Of a stretch of DNA of 64,000 nt, positions 19,914 through 33,300 are shown in pieces. A program made the position numbers and the translations under genes. The stretch spans positions 23,253,455 through 23,317,454 of the forward strand of contig NC_058051.1 in the NCBI RefSeq assembly GCF_020085105.1, given 5' to 3'. Numbering within the stretch: the first letter of the stretch is position 1; every line of letters begins with the position of its first letter. The stretch comes from Siniperca chuatsi. Its lineage: Eukaryota > Chordata > Actinopteri > Centrarchiformes > Sinipercidae. The notes beneath the pieces were generated by a model, which was given only the letters and a program-made list of their open reading frames with translations, did not search any database and was not told the origin of the DNA.

Positions 19914-19951
<38 letters not shown>
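19914..19951. repeat. (CA)n microsatellite
   Basis: About 19 uninterrupted CA units, inside the hmga1 3' UTR, so (UG)n in the transcript. Confidence 0.95.
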
Positions 19952-19957
<6 letters not shown>

Positions 19958-21461
19958 AACTTGATATCGTAAGATACCTCATTACAGTCAGGTTTAAAAA
20001 TGAAAAAAAAAAACAAACTTTGTAATAACGACATCTTTCCAACTCATGCCAGAGGTTACATAAAAAAAAACAAAACAAAAAAAAAAAACAAAAAACTGAC
20101 AGATAACCAGTTAAATGCAATTATATGGTAAAGTAAGCTGTTGAGTGAGGTATGAAATTCCAGGCCCTGTATCGCCTGTTTGCAGTTTTCCGGGTTTCGT
20201 AACTGAGGTTGTAGCAGCTTAGGTGTGTGGAAAAACCCAGTTAGGTGGACTGTGACTGCGGGTTCCCTGACACTTAGAAATACACAAACATTTTTTTTTC
20301 CTGTAGCAGACAACATACAACACACATCTTCAAAAAGACTAAAAGTATATTACCGTACTAAGTGATGACAGAAGGACCAAGCTAGGTGAAGCAGTGAGAG
20401 CTAGATGGAATGAAAAACGCACAGCCCTGTTGGATAGTAGTGCCACCGACTATCCTCTGTTACAATCAAACTCCTTGTTTGACCAATTGCAATTTGCCTT
20501 ACGAGTGATTGAGTGAGCGCTTGGAAACTGAGGACCATGTGAAGACAAAGACGCCAATGTAACGGCATTTGTAAAAGCTCCCTGAAGAAACGACACTGAT
20601 GCTCTCGGCCTAGAACTCTTGCCAACCCTATCCTTAAACACACACATTATACCAAAGAGATTTGAGTTTTATTATGACATGAAAAGCAGCACACTCATGT
20701 TTTCTTGAAATGGTATGTAACCCGAAGGAACAAAACAGTAAGTCTGATCAGACTATTCTGATTACTAATGATATACTTTATATCTCCCCACTACACACCG
20801 AGGACTGCGAAGGAAGTCTGAGAAGCATAACTAAATCTAAACTGTCCTACAGGAGGGGGTATAGATGACTCTGCTCTACTTGTGAGAAAGGGGGGCGAAA
20901 TCAGTTACGCAGGTTAGAAATGGGGAAACAAAACAAAAAAAACCCTTCTACCATCAGTTACCTATTCTCATCCTAAACGCTGAAGCTCAACTCCATCTAT
21001 AATACGATGCAAAGGATAGGTTAACCACTTCACACGAACAAAAAACAAAAACAGCAAGTATAGGTAAAATTCACCTTTGTCCAGTACAAAACATGGAGAC
21101 AAATCTATATGCCCTACCATCTCAGATGCGGGTACAACAAATAAGTAACATTAAGCAGAGAAAATGTCCTACAAACCATCTTTAGGGGGGAAACGTCCAG
21201 GCTCCTTAGAGCACACTTGTCCAGTATAAGAGACTTGTGATACCATGACATGTAGAGAAAAGGGCTGTTACCTTTCATGTAATTCTTAGATCTATGCTTG
21301 AGCAAGGTCCATCGGTCTATCCAGTGCTGTTGCATGATATTTGTACTGTGTTAACCCTCCTTTTGGCAAAGAGGGCTTTTTATCGTGAACAGTGGTCATG
21401 TGGTGGCACTGGTGTTGGAGATACAGCCCAGTTCTGGTTAACAGTAAGTCAGTATGTTGAG

Positions 21462-21469
21462 TGAGGTAG
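21462..21469 (-). promoter_or_regulatory. let-7 family 8-mer seed match in hmga1 mRNA
   Basis: The minus strand reads CTACCTCA, the full 8-mer complement of the let-7 seed with the A opposite position 1. It covers nucleotides 14-21 after the stop codon. HMGA genes are established let-7 targets, HMGA2 most strongly. Position so close to the stop can weaken a site. Confidence 0.5.
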
Positions 21470-21482
21470 CATGCGTTGTGAA

Positions 21483-24400
21483 TTACTGGTCCTCTTCTTC
21501 TTCCTCCTCCTCAGATGATTCCTGGGACGCCTTCTCTTCTTTCTCCTGTGACAGGAGGGAGAAAAAAGAAATAAATAATAATAAAAAAAGTCCAGTCAGG
21601 CCTAGACTACGCCCACAAGGAAAATGCCTCTCAAGTGCCATCAACATTCAGCAACAATAGCTGCCTGTGATTCATGTCTCAACGTGACTGTTTTTACTTT
21701 TCATAGCCCCCAGTACCAACATGAAAAACATAAATGTTATTATAAATCTCTTTGATAAACCACTGTGGCATGAAGAACACCCAGGGGAAGGGTGAGCCAT
21801 CTGTAGTGAAAAGTGATTCATAAAAGTGGTGAGTCACAATGAGGCATCCTGCATCCTGCTCCCTTGCCTTGCCTTTCCTCCTCACACTCACTACAGCCCA
21901 AGATGTTCATTCATAAAAATGAGACGGATAGTTAGGAGGGTAACTTTGGGTCATTCCTTTCTGTGACTAATTCAATCCAGACGTCTTTCAGAGTACGCCC
22001 TAACCACTCATGCACATGACAGAATGTTACTACAAGACCGCAATTTCTTCCTAGATTAAACATGCTTTTTTGACCAGCTGTACATAGTCTGCGATTCATT
22101 TTGCCTTTACAAAAAGAAAAATCGCAAATATGATAATGGTACTGGTTAAGCATTCCGCTCTGACAGACCCTGAGAATTAGGATAGTCTCTCCTGAATTTA
22201 ATCTCTTCCCCCGCCCTTCTCTTTCTCTCGATTTTATATTGTGAACTTCAATGCTATTATTTCAGTGTTATTGAACATACTAAAGTTACCAGTACAGTGA
22301 AATTGGGCAATGTAAACTTGCATTATTTGAGTTTGCTGCATTTAGTCCTTCCTTGCTGTATTGTTATTTTATTTATTTATCTATTTATAATACTTTGATG
22401 GGGCATGTGTTCTGTATGCGTTTTTTGTATGTTTGATCACTTAAAGCAATAAAACACAGTAAGTTTAAAAAAATAAAATAAAAAAAGAATAGTCATGCTG
22501 TGAGTTACACAACATTTGGATTAAGAACACACAAATTCAGATTTGCCTTAAAGAAAATAAAAATAAAAGACGACCCGGGAGAATCTTATGTGACCAAGAA
22601 GCTGCTCTAAATGAACACATGAGAACCAAAATAGCGGTGATGAGTAAAAGTGACTCATCTGAGAGGAAGGAGGCAGGCAGGGGAATTCGGAAAATGCAAT
22701 TTCGCCCTGCAGACAGTCATACCAATCATAATTCATGGGGAGGGGAACAGTTTAAATGAATGTGTGCACTGATGTTACACTGTTTGGGACTCTTACCTCC
22801 TTCTTAGGTCTTCCCCTGCGTTTCCCCCCTGCAGATGGGGCTGCTGTCGCCTTCTGTGGAAGAAAACAGTACAAGGTTAAAAAGAGCTATGAGCAGGGCA
22901 AGACATTGCATTGTTGTGATCTTCGTGCTCGGTAACCTGCTGACCTGCTCAGTTAAAGACTTTTTGGGGGATCAGTGCAAAAACCTGTGGTATAAACAAT
23001 CCATATCTCCACAGAACTCTGCCTCTGGCTGCCTGTAGATGGCAGTAGTACCTCTGTAATGAGACCGATGGAAAGGGGGCATTGGGTTCATTGGCTATTA
23101 TCTGGAAGGCCGACAGGAACTGCACACAGGGCACTCCAGTTCGCTGGCCACCTGGTCTGAGGCTCAGAGACAGCTGGTGGAACTGAGCGGAGACACAAAC
23201 CCTCTGCAGCTTGGCCCTCGCTGCTAAACCTATATCATACATGTATGTGCGTTTTACCCTCCCTCCCTCGCGCTCTCTCTCTTTCCCATACATAGCAGTG
23301 AAGACAGGGCGCACGGGGGAGCTGGAGGGTTGGGGCCAGGGAGAAAATCAGTTGTTGCTATGGCGACGACAGGCAGAGAAGAACTAGGGCTGTGTGCTGG
23401 GAGGGGGCGGAGGGGTGCTTAGTGTCAGCTTGGAAACAGTCTTGTGGCCTCTGCACCTGCACCGCACTGTGCATGACAAGCTGCAGGAAACTGGAGGACA
23501 GGAAGTACAGAGTGAGCATCACTCAAAATTTTTTTTTTTTTTAAATTAAGTAAGGCAGTAAACCAATGTCTTTACAATGGGAAACCCTAGCCAGGCTATT
23601 TCTGACACCACGAGGGGAAGCAGCTAAATCGCAGCCAACCGATATATCACAAGTAACAGCAGGACGTCCTTTTAAGAGGATGAGGTTAGCTACCGTTAAA
23701 ATGCTCATCAACCAAAAGGAATCGGGGGTTAGAAAAGGGAAATGCTTGCAAGAGAAGATGGGACAACGGAAGCCGTGTGCCGCTTCATTGTGAAGCTGAG
23801 CCTGTCTTTCTTGGCATGGTCATCATTCCGGCTCAGGATGTATGTTGGCTGTTGTTGAAATCATGACTTGTCGGCATGTAAAAACACGACTGCAGACAGC
23901 ATTGACTTACTTTGCCCTTGCCGGTCGTTTTGTTTTTGCTGCCCTTCGGCCGTCCTCTGGGCCTCTTTGGAGTAGGGGACCCACTTGGTTCCTGACAGTC
24001 AAAAAGATAAAGTTAGCATACCACAAGAAAATATTTTAGCACAACATATTTTTACAACAAAACACATGACTGTCTCTTTAGGGAACATTATATAAGTAGG
24101 AGGATCAGGTCTAAGTACGAAATGTATATGGGCATGGACACACTTCTACATGCAAGACTCTCAGACATGAAGTTCACTATTCACGGGCAGTGCCACTGAC
24201 ATGTACTTTAAAGACTGACAGGTGGTCGGAGCCACAGGTTGCCATGGTCTGACATGGAAACAAACTGGCAACTAAAATGTGCAAGACAAACAAACATTGG
24301 TTTACAAATAAAGGAGAATATCAGAGTTAACATTTAGGGGATTACCATCAACTCCAAAATGAAAGGTAAATTCCATATGCGATGAGCTATCTTGTTCATG

Positions 24401-25122
24401 TGATAATTTGTGGTTGTAAGCTATGTCATGGCAGACTCGTCTCCTGTTGCATTTCTAGCGTGTTTACAACCGCAGCTCATAGCAACTGAGCAATTCAATA
24501 CAAAAACACACCGCGCTGAGTGACAGCTATATGAGCCATTCTGTGCTTCCACTCTCACTCTGCTATGTCATCCATTAAGTGACGAGCAGAGGTGGGTCCT
24601 GAGGGGGGGTTAAAACCAGTTTAAAGGTGTTGGATTACAGGTTGCTTACAAACTGGTGAGACACACAGGAAGTTTGTTGTTGACTTCTACATTTACACCG
24701 ATAAGGGGTGAGCGGATGGTCACAAGGACATGCTGCAGCCATATCTTGATTCAGTAGGCTCAGTAGAATAGCAGGAGCTTATGACATGGACATGCATGAG
24801 CACCTCACCTGCAATAATATCTGCCTGAGCATCAACTGGAACAGATGTGGGATAAAGGCTGGTTTGGTTTCTGGTTTTACACTTCAAAGCACCCCCCTCC
24901 CCTCCCTCTCTTAAGGCCTATTCTTGTTGTGTTTTAGGTTAGGGATACTCTCGTGGCATGCAAACAGGATATATAATGACACACTTTCCCAAACATATGT
25001 AAGAATAAATTGGCACTACTTACGTCAGAGGTATTTACCTGGGGCTGCTTGCGGGGTCTCCCACGCCCCCTCTTCTCTGTTGCCTCCTTCTCTTTCGGTG
25101 AGACTGTCCCCTTGTCGCTCAT
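21483..25122 (-). CDS. hmga1: High mobility group AT-hook protein 1
   Basis: Four coding exons on the minus strand (25122-25039, 23991-23911, 22853-22797, 21545-21483) join in frame to 94 residues, close to human HMGA1b (96). Three AT-hooks are visible: [12 protein letters not shown] (about 17-27), [14 protein letters not shown] (about 35-48) and [10 protein letters not shown] (about 65-74). Each has the RGRP core that sits in the minor groove of AT-rich DNA. The last exon encodes an acidic tail, [15 protein letters not shown], with likely CK2 serines. The protein acts in the nucleus as an architectural chromatin factor. The first coding exon is preceded by an acceptor (CCTAG at 25145-25149), so exon 1 is untranslated. 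A second in-frame donor 15 nt downstream (exon end 25024) would add V-N-T-S-D between hooks 1 and 2, giving 99 residues. smim29 lies beyond its 3' end as in other vertebrates. Confidence 0.96.
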
Positions 25123-25239
25123 GTTCGCTTAGCTTTTTTCAGACCTAGGAAATGCAAGACAAGGCGTCGAGTTCATACACACACACACACAGCACAGAAA
25201 ATACTAGGGCAATTAAACTCACTGACCGCAACAACAAAC

Positions 25240-26300
25240 CACAAATGACTGGGCTAACCGCACACCGGTAACGCGTTTAACTCTTTTAATCCGCATTTAT
25301 TTCCAGATCTATTTCTGTCTCATATGCGCTCCGTTACACAGCCGACGGTCCCACACAAACAAGGGGTTGACATCAAACCGGCTCGCATGATATAGCTGGG
25401 ACTCCGTATGCGGTTGGAGGCCGCACATATCTGCAAGAGACTACTGAACCTGGCGCTCACTTCCCGCACCAACCATGTTTAGAGGCCCGTTTGCTGTTGT
25501 TGTGGTCAATAATCGGGCCTTGCGTGAAACTATCTCACAGCATGTCTGCACGCCGGGGCCGTGGAGAGATAGCCACCCGACACACACAATGGCTGATGTG
25601 TGCTCGGTGGAATTTGCAGGCTAAACCCTAGCCTGCATTGACACTCGCATTGGAGGGGGGAAAAAAAGCTAAAAAAAAAAAAATGCAAGCGAGCGAGGTG
25701 GTTGGGTTCGTATGCGGCGGCGATAGCCCGGGCCAAAGCAACAAAAGACGGCTTCACATTTAAAGCATGCAGCTTCCTTTCGCCGGAGCTCCAGCTCTGT
25801 AAAATGCATTAAAAAATATTCGGTTCTGGCTTCTCGACTATGCAAAGTTTCACTCGCTCACCGTCGCGTTTCTTGCACTCCCCTCCGTCGCTCGGCTGTA
25901 ACCTCTGCTCTAAATTTAAGACGAAATGTTTCCTTTAAGCCTGGCTGGTTGTGCCCGGTTAAAAGCCTTGCGCCGATCTATAGGCTACAGCTTTTATTCG
26001 TCAGACAACACACAGCCCGCCCCTTCCAAATCCCAGCTCACGCAGCGTTTAAAAAAAAAAAAAAAAAAACAAGTTATGAATTGGAAAGGAAGATAACACA
26101 TTTAAATAAAAAAAGACATAAGTAAAACATTTTACCAGCAGATTGAGAAGTTTGTTCCTACGACGTCCTAAAAATAGCACGTGTGCGTCTTGTCTCCTGC
26201 AGATAAGGGGAAAAAGGCGGCAGCCAGGAGCAGTTTTGGGGCAATTTAAAGAGCCGCCCTCATGGGAGCTGAAACACTGGAGGGCGGAGATATGATAAAT
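25240..26300 (-). promoter_or_regulatory. CpG-rich promoter region and untranslated exon(s) of hmga1
   Basis: CpG dinucleotides are dense from about 25240 to 26050, in contrast to the surrounding AT-rich DNA, and the block lies just upstream of the first coding exon of hmga1. The untranslated first exon must be within or near it; its exact donor was not fixed. A MEF2-type site and an E-box lie at the far edge (26168-26183). Confidence 0.65.
26168..26183. promoter_or_regulatory. Abutting MEF2-type site and CACGTG E-box
   Basis: CTAAAAATAG (26168-26177) fits the MEF2 consensus CTA(A/T)4TAG exactly and is followed without a gap by the palindromic E-box CACGTG (26178-26183). It lies on the upstream side of the hmga1 CpG block. 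Factor binding is inferred from the motif only. Confidence 0.4.
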
Positions 26301-26584
26301 GGGCCACCAACAGCCTACTAGAGGAGCTCAGACCTCCCCCTCCCCTCCTCCTGCTCCTGCTCCTCCTGGATCCTTCATATCCCGCAGGTTTGATCACAAA
26401 ACACCAAAAGGCACTTGTAAACGGAGCAGAATATACTTTCAGCAAAAGAAGAAAGTATTATTATTAGAAGAAACTGTATCTTGAATTATATGCATCTGCT
26501 CAACAGCAGGCCTACATACCACAGTCTCCACAGTGATGGTGAGTTAGCTATGACCTCCCCCAATGTAAACACAAGCCGGTTTTA

Positions 26585-26990
26585 AGCTCAGTAAGTAAAA
26601 GTATGCAAGTCAGAAAAATGTATTTAAAGTATCAAAAATTAGTGTACTTAGTGTAGAAAACTTGCCCATGTGAATGTTATACTATTATATATTTATATTT
26701 ATAGTACATTATTGGACTATGTAACTGGGATTTTACTGTTGTAGTTGGTTGAGGTGGAGCTAATTTGAATCTACTTCATATACTGTTGGGTAGTTTAATC
26801 TTAAACAAAGCATCATATTTTATAAACTGATCATATGTTTTGTATCTACAATCTTAATTTGTAAAGCGACTATTAAATATAGCTGTCAGATAAATGTAGT
26901 GGAGTAAAAAGTTTTTTTTCCCTTTTGAAATGTAGTGAAGTATAAAGTAGCATGAAATGAAAATACTCGAAGTATCTCCAAGCTGTAGCC
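26585..26990. repeat. Repeat family B, copy 2 (opposite orientation)
   Basis: Matches the reverse complement of 12080-12375 over ATACTGTTGGGTAGTTTAATC, ATTTTATAAACTGATCATATG, and the AATGTAGTG and AGTATAAAGTA stretch. The copies have diverged by substitutions and small gaps. Intergenic, between hmga1 and the ATCT microsatellite. Confidence 0.6.
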
Positions 26991-27203
26991 TATTTACGTG
27001 CAGTGTTTGAGTAATGTAGCCTCCTTAGTTACATTCCATTCCTTCTGTTGTTTCAGTGCTTAGTTTGTTTTCTATACATACAAATGACAGCGTGCAAATA
27101 AAAGTGTGGGTAAAACAAGTATAGGCAAGACTGTTGCAATTTCTTACTAAAGCAGACTTACTTTACTGGTGTTTTTAAAATGTACTTGTGTCAAACATTT
27201 TTG

Positions 27204-27302
<99 letters not shown>
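27204..27302. repeat. (TATC)n microsatellite
   Basis: About 25 perfect tetranucleotide units over 99 bp. The open frame read through it (I-Y-L-S repeated) is an artefact. Confidence 0.98.
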
Positions 27303-27309
27303 AAAACCA

Positions 27310-30300
27310 TTACTGGGTTACAGTCACCTTATCTTTGTAATTTTATTTGAAAAAAAAAAAGGTGTGACCAGCTATCCTTTTCACTCATTTTAACAGCTCC
27401 CAAAGACTGTACTGAACTAGGTAAAGTAAGTACTGTATGTATGCTGCTCCCTCTGCTTGCAACTGGCTCTTTCTGCAGTTAGTTAGTTAAATTTGGTCTT
27501 TCTCTGTGAATTGAAATTATTGCTGCAGAAACTGTGTGCTCTCTCCTCGGGTTTTAGGGCATTTTAGAACAGTTCCCAACGTATTTGTCTTATTGTAACC
27601 CCTTAAAATCGTCAACGGTTGGATATGTCTGAGTTATAACCAAGTCAACCAAAAAGGGATTATTTTAGTAAGTTTTAGAAGCCTAAAGAGGAAATATTTT
27701 CTGGTTTAAAAAAAAAGAAGAAGCAAAGATTAGAGAAATTAAATGAAAAAAATGTGTCTTTTGCAGCAAATGTCCGTTTTTTCTGCTTTCCTGTCCTATC
27801 AATTGTCTCACGCCCCCTTATACTTATCTTGTGACCCCTCTGTGGGGTCCCGACCCGAAGCTTAGGAAACGGTGTTTTAGAATCTTGATGTGTGATTTAT
27901 TATTATAAGTTATTGTTTTAGATCGGTCTTATTTTTTTTCTATGGTTTTAGACGGCTCTTGTTTTAAGGTGCCATGTAGGTTGTTTCTAGGATGAAATAT
28001 TTTATCTGATTGCATTAGAAATTTTATTTATGATTCAATAATCACATCTCTGTCTAATTCTGACTTGTGGCATATTTAGTGTTTTCTGTCTTATGTTATT
28101 TCATCGTTACTGCTGCCTATCTTGGCCAGGACACTCTTGAAACAGATTTTTCATCTCAGTGAGGCTTTCCAAGTTGAATAAAGGTTAAATAAAAAACAAG
28201 AAACTCCTTTAAAGGGTACTCAGTGACAGTTACTGAGTTATGAAACATTTTGGATGAAATTTTAATGACTCTGAAAGGCTGAGAGGAGAGGGCAGAGTTC
28301 AAACTGTTTCGGAAAAACACAAACTACACAAAATAAACAGCGCTAAAACAAAACAAGATTTTCACTTCAAACTGTTCACTTGAAATGGCTGTGCAGGTTG
28401 TTTAATATGTGATGCCTATGGAGAGCAGGCAATAACACATAACTAGTCTGTAATGGATGTGGTTTCAGCTGTAGCGGTACGCATTATTTCAGTAAAAGTT
28501 CACGCAAAAGCCACTCAATTACCCCACTGTTACATTATATGTAAGTTATTTTCACCCTTAAGTAGCAAGTCTATGTGCCTTTATACCATATGACATAATT
28601 TATTCCTTATGGCTCTGGGTCAGTTAATAAGTAAAAAACAAAAAAACAAAAATACCTTGTCTGCTGTGTTGATGTGACCATTTTGTATTTGAAATAGATA
28701 AACATCTGATGTCTATTGGTGTGGTGGATACAGAGGAGACAAGGCGAGATGGTATAGAGACACTCTAATCAAACCTCCTACAAGTACTTTCACACAAGGG
28801 TTTCTGATGTAAATGAACTGTCCATCTGGAGTTGATGGGACCTCTGCTATGCAATTGAAAACAGATACTGAAAATGTAAGTGGTCGAAACAGGCCATTTG
28901 ACGTCTGTGCGTATTTCACCTCTCCGTTTCGTCAGGACTTATCTCAAGTAACTTGATGCAAGCAAACACATTCAATTATTTTGTCACCCCAAAACCTTTG
29001 TCATCTATAGATAGCAGATAGATCAATATACTGTACGTACATGATGAGAAGAGTGGGAGTTTGGTAAAAAGGGGATTGGATAGGGCATGAATGGAGAGAG
29101 CGCTTTTCTCAATGAGTCCAATGTTCTGCTCAGCATGTGCTTGCCTTGCATGCCACCCCCTTCCCTCCCCATTTCTCACTCTATTCACTTCCTTCCTCTC
29201 TATCTTCCACAACTACTTCAGCCCCATCCCCCACACCCTCACACATCTCTGCTATACAGCCCCTCTGTATGTGGAAGGAGACAGGGAAATAGGTTCACTC
29301 TGTGTGTGTGAGTGTGTGTGTGTTTGCGTAAGGAATGTTGTCCTTCTCAACCACTGGCACCACCTGGAGACCGATGAGGGGACTGGATAATGTGACTGAT
29401 CAGAGATGATGCAAAACAAATGTTAGCATTTTAGAATTTAGTTGTGAAGCAAAACAGTTGGTTACAAAAATTGCAAAATCAGTGCAGACACTGGAAACTG
29501 ACAACGGAGCAGAATGGTGTTTCATCCTGTCCTATATCAAGAGGACGGTCTTTAAATTTGAGAGCATCATTTTGCAAATTCACAATAAAATTTTCTAATG
29601 CTCTCCCAGAACAGATAGTGCTCTTTTGTGCTTTTTTATGATCCCCAACAAGCAAATGCTGCAAATAACTGAACATTATCACTGTACAGATAGAGGACAT
29701 AGTCATGTCAGTAATTTGAAGACGCCTTTGTCCATGTCACTCTCAAGGACAGAAGAATTTTACAAGATGGAATTGAACGTTCTAGAAAATTTAAAAAATT
29801 TCAAAAAGTGTAATTAGGTGAAAATCTCAGGCAATACAATTGATTTTCCACTCACTGTAGTCACTCTAGTTCGGTCTTGGATTTGAGGAATGAGATTTAT
29901 TCTGAAAACATTTCTATCAGGATCATCCGATAGATTTACATTGGTTAGTAAATTTGAACTGAAGTTACGTTAAATCAAAACACGGCCCCATATCACAGAC
30001 TGATGAATAAATGTTTTCTGTACCGGAATGACCAGATCTTAACCTGTGACACAAGAAAACCACAAAACAAACCGGTGAGTCTGTTTGAATTGAAATGCTA
30101 ATCAAATCTTATAAGCCACAAACACTTCCACATCACACGCCCTCTTCAGAGCTGTCTCCTTGCTCGTGAACTCTGCAGCAGCTCAGGGCAGACAGAATCC
30201 TATTAACCAAGGGGGGTCTTGGCCCACTTTGGCATGTTCATCCCTCCCCCCACCTATGTCCTCCTGACCCCCCCCATATGCTCATCCGTCTACCCCTCCA

Positions 30301-33300
30301 GCACGCTCTCTAGCTCATTCTAGCAATCCATTTTTAGGCGCTGTGTAAACCGCAAGAGTGCTGTAGCCAAACCAACTAACAGATGTGGACAAAACATCCT
30401 ATTCCTGCCTGTGCCTGGGTTTCCCCGTGCTTGTGCTGCTGTTGGCCCTGGATGAGCCTGAACATGACTAACACACACACATACACACATGCCACTCACA
30501 TCCTCCCTCTCGTCCTCCAAGGGGGCAGGGAGAGAAAATCCGTCTGGAGGGGAGAGGAAAAGTGTGGGAGCAGTTGAAAGGCAAGGTGGGCGGAGATGGG
30601 AATATGTGTGTGGGTGTCTTTTATACTTCGGCGAGGGGGCGGATAGAGGTTAGTGGGCGGGGGATGGGGCCCGGCTGATTCAGTCAGCTCATGAGTAGTA
30701 TCTGACTCACACAAACACAGGAAGTAGCGCGTGCTGCTTGTTTAGTGAACACAGCACTGTATTTATGTGATACTCCTATAAGCAGGGAATAATAGTAGTT
30801 CTTATACTACCTAATTTCACCTCCGAACGTCGGTCACTGAGTCAACGCTCCACTCTTCCTTTCAAATAGTTTCATATCCACATCCTGAGATTTTTGGACT
30901 GAGATCCAGTGGGTGCATCAGTCATACTGTGACTCAAGCTTGTGAAATTTCTAAGGGTGAAAACAGTGCCATATTTGAACCTTCCTTTGGCAACAACAGC
31001 CTAAACATGCCATAGGTCTCTCCTTTTATGTTTTATGATCATTTAAAAAATGTTTTTTGTTCTTTTATTAGAATCAACAGCTCAGATAGAGTTTTGAAAA
31101 TATATACTTCTGCTCAGTCCCCTTTTCTAATTAATGAAATCATTTTAATCATATCCAGTCCAATCAACCGCATATATTATTGTCAAGAATTATGCATACA
31201 GTGGAGCTTTTGCATTACACAATATTCAATTTTTCATTTTCTTTAGCATTGTTACCATATAATCTATTCATCACTGAAGGCAAACTCTTCTTGCTTGGTG
31301 CCTCTACAAGGAGGTCAGGGTCAGCTACAGTGCAGCACTGCTCAAGCTGATTATGTGATGACAGATCTTTACTGCAGCAGCTTTTTAAATATGTAATATT
31401 TAATATGTATGTTTGTAAATCTGGACCATACACCACCCTGCTATATTTAGTTAATATGTGCCCTCATCAAAATGTCCATTTTATTTTAGAAGCTTCATGT
31501 CAAGGGCTTCAAGTTGAACTATTTAGGTACCTGTAGCTGTAGACTATGTATCTGTAATCATGGGTAATACAGAGCAGTCTGCTCTCTTTACCAATAGGTG
31601 GCAGACACAGATTAGATTTGCAAAATAATACTGAGGCCAACACCATGTGACATCTTTGAGAAATAACACCATCTTGTGGTGATACTTGTACATTAACAGT
31701 ACTTGTATGTTGAGGGAGAAAATACCTTTTCCTTTCCTTTAAAACATTTACTACTGCTTATTTACATGTCAGAGGAAAAAAAGTCGAACAAGTAGCACCT
31801 CTTCTCATTCCACCACCACCCACCATGAACAGATTTTCTTTGGAGACATGCATCTCTGGTGAAGTGTTGTTGTGTTGTTTTCCCCTCCACACGTCTCAGT
31901 GATAAAACACAGCTCAGCTCTGGTTGTCAAGGATGTCTCCTGGCAGCCAAGCACATTAGGGATTATGTCCAGCAGAGGGTAGTCTTACCCTCGGAAAATC
32001 CTAACCTGAATCTGAGGTGTAGCAGGTTTGCTGTCACTGAGAAATAAAGACAATGCAGTAAACATGAATTGATAACGCAGTCATGTAGAAGCCATCGTGG
32101 CAATGTGGTTCCACGACAATTCATCCACTCAAAACAATCTATTAATAGTCCTTGGAATTTGCTGATTTCAAAAGGCATTAATATACAATTAAGGCTATTC
32201 CAAGGGACACAGTTTTGCATGTAGCCCCGATTTACTCATTAATTATTAAATTAAATTATATAAAATATAGAGCAGAGTCCACATACTGCAGCAAGATTTA
32301 AAGCCTGCCCTCCAGAAATGACAATCAGAGGCAGCTGAATTAAGTTACTACTTAATTTAACTGACCCTCATCAGGTCTATATCCAACTTAAGAAGAGAAA
32401 GCAAAGGAGCTCTGTCACTCTGACAGATGAGCGTGTGTTCAGAGCGGTTGGGAGAGGTAACAGATGAGAGTCACCTTGGTGACGGTGCATCTGGAGTTTT
32501 AGAATTCACGCTACCCCTCTCTGTCTTACCTGATTGATCAAAAGGGAAGGGGCCAGCTTGCCCATTTCGGGCCTGTCACATCCCTGCATGGCAGCTGCAG
32601 TCCCCGGAGAAAGTGGCTGGCCTGGGCTGCATCTGTGCTGGTTACTTATAGAGGCGATCTATGCTCAGTTTTATTACTGTTTTTTATTTCCATCGGGAAT
32701 GGAGAGCAGATTCTCTCAGCAGAGTGCTGATGCGATGACCACAACAACAAATAAGAGCCAGGCTTTACAGTTGGGGATAAAAGGTTTACAAACTCCTCTA
32801 CAAACCAGGTGCAGGGCTCAGCTGCAGAGCTGAGTCACTTCAACATTTGTCTTACTGATTGCATTTTGACTGGCATTCCCCTGTCAGGCAAATTGGAAAG
32901 AGGGCACTCCTGCCTCTCGACCAGAGTAAACAGAATTTGTATGAACAAGTGGCAAGACAGTGACATTTTAAGAATATCAACAAAAACTTAGAGGAAAGGA
33001 GTATGTTCAGCTTACCTTGTTTTCTACACAATCTACACACTACAATTACAGATGTACTCTGTCGATTTAGTATTTCACTTCCATAAAGTTTGGGGACAAG
33101 AGACCGATTAAAAAATGATGGTCAAAATCGAAGCAGCAGAGAAATGTCCTGACTTTTAGTCTTTAGAAAGGGTTAAGCTCCAAAACCATTGATCCTACAC
33201 TTCCCATAATGCAACTCAATAGCGTCTTTCACTGAGGAAATCATCAGGGTTATTTATTTTAGACTTCAGAAAGGAGGATAATATCACAGAAGACATTATA

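Larger units (their letters stand above)
19365..21482 (-). other. 3' UTR of hmga1 with poly(A) signal
   Basis: On the minus strand AATAAA occurs at 19384-19389 (TTTATT on the plus strand), about 2.1 kb after the hmga1 stop codon. A long 3' UTR is typical of HMGA genes. It contains a let-7-type 8-mer match near the stop, a (TG)n tract at 19914-19951 and several A/T runs. Confidence 0.65.

Noticed and set aside
24934-25122. hmga1 first exon read as a 62-codon stand-alone protein
   Set aside because: The frame simply runs into the intron; both donors lie before the extra residues.
27169-27393. 74-codon frame with repeated I-Y-L-S
   Set aside because: It is only the translation of the (TATC)n microsatellite.
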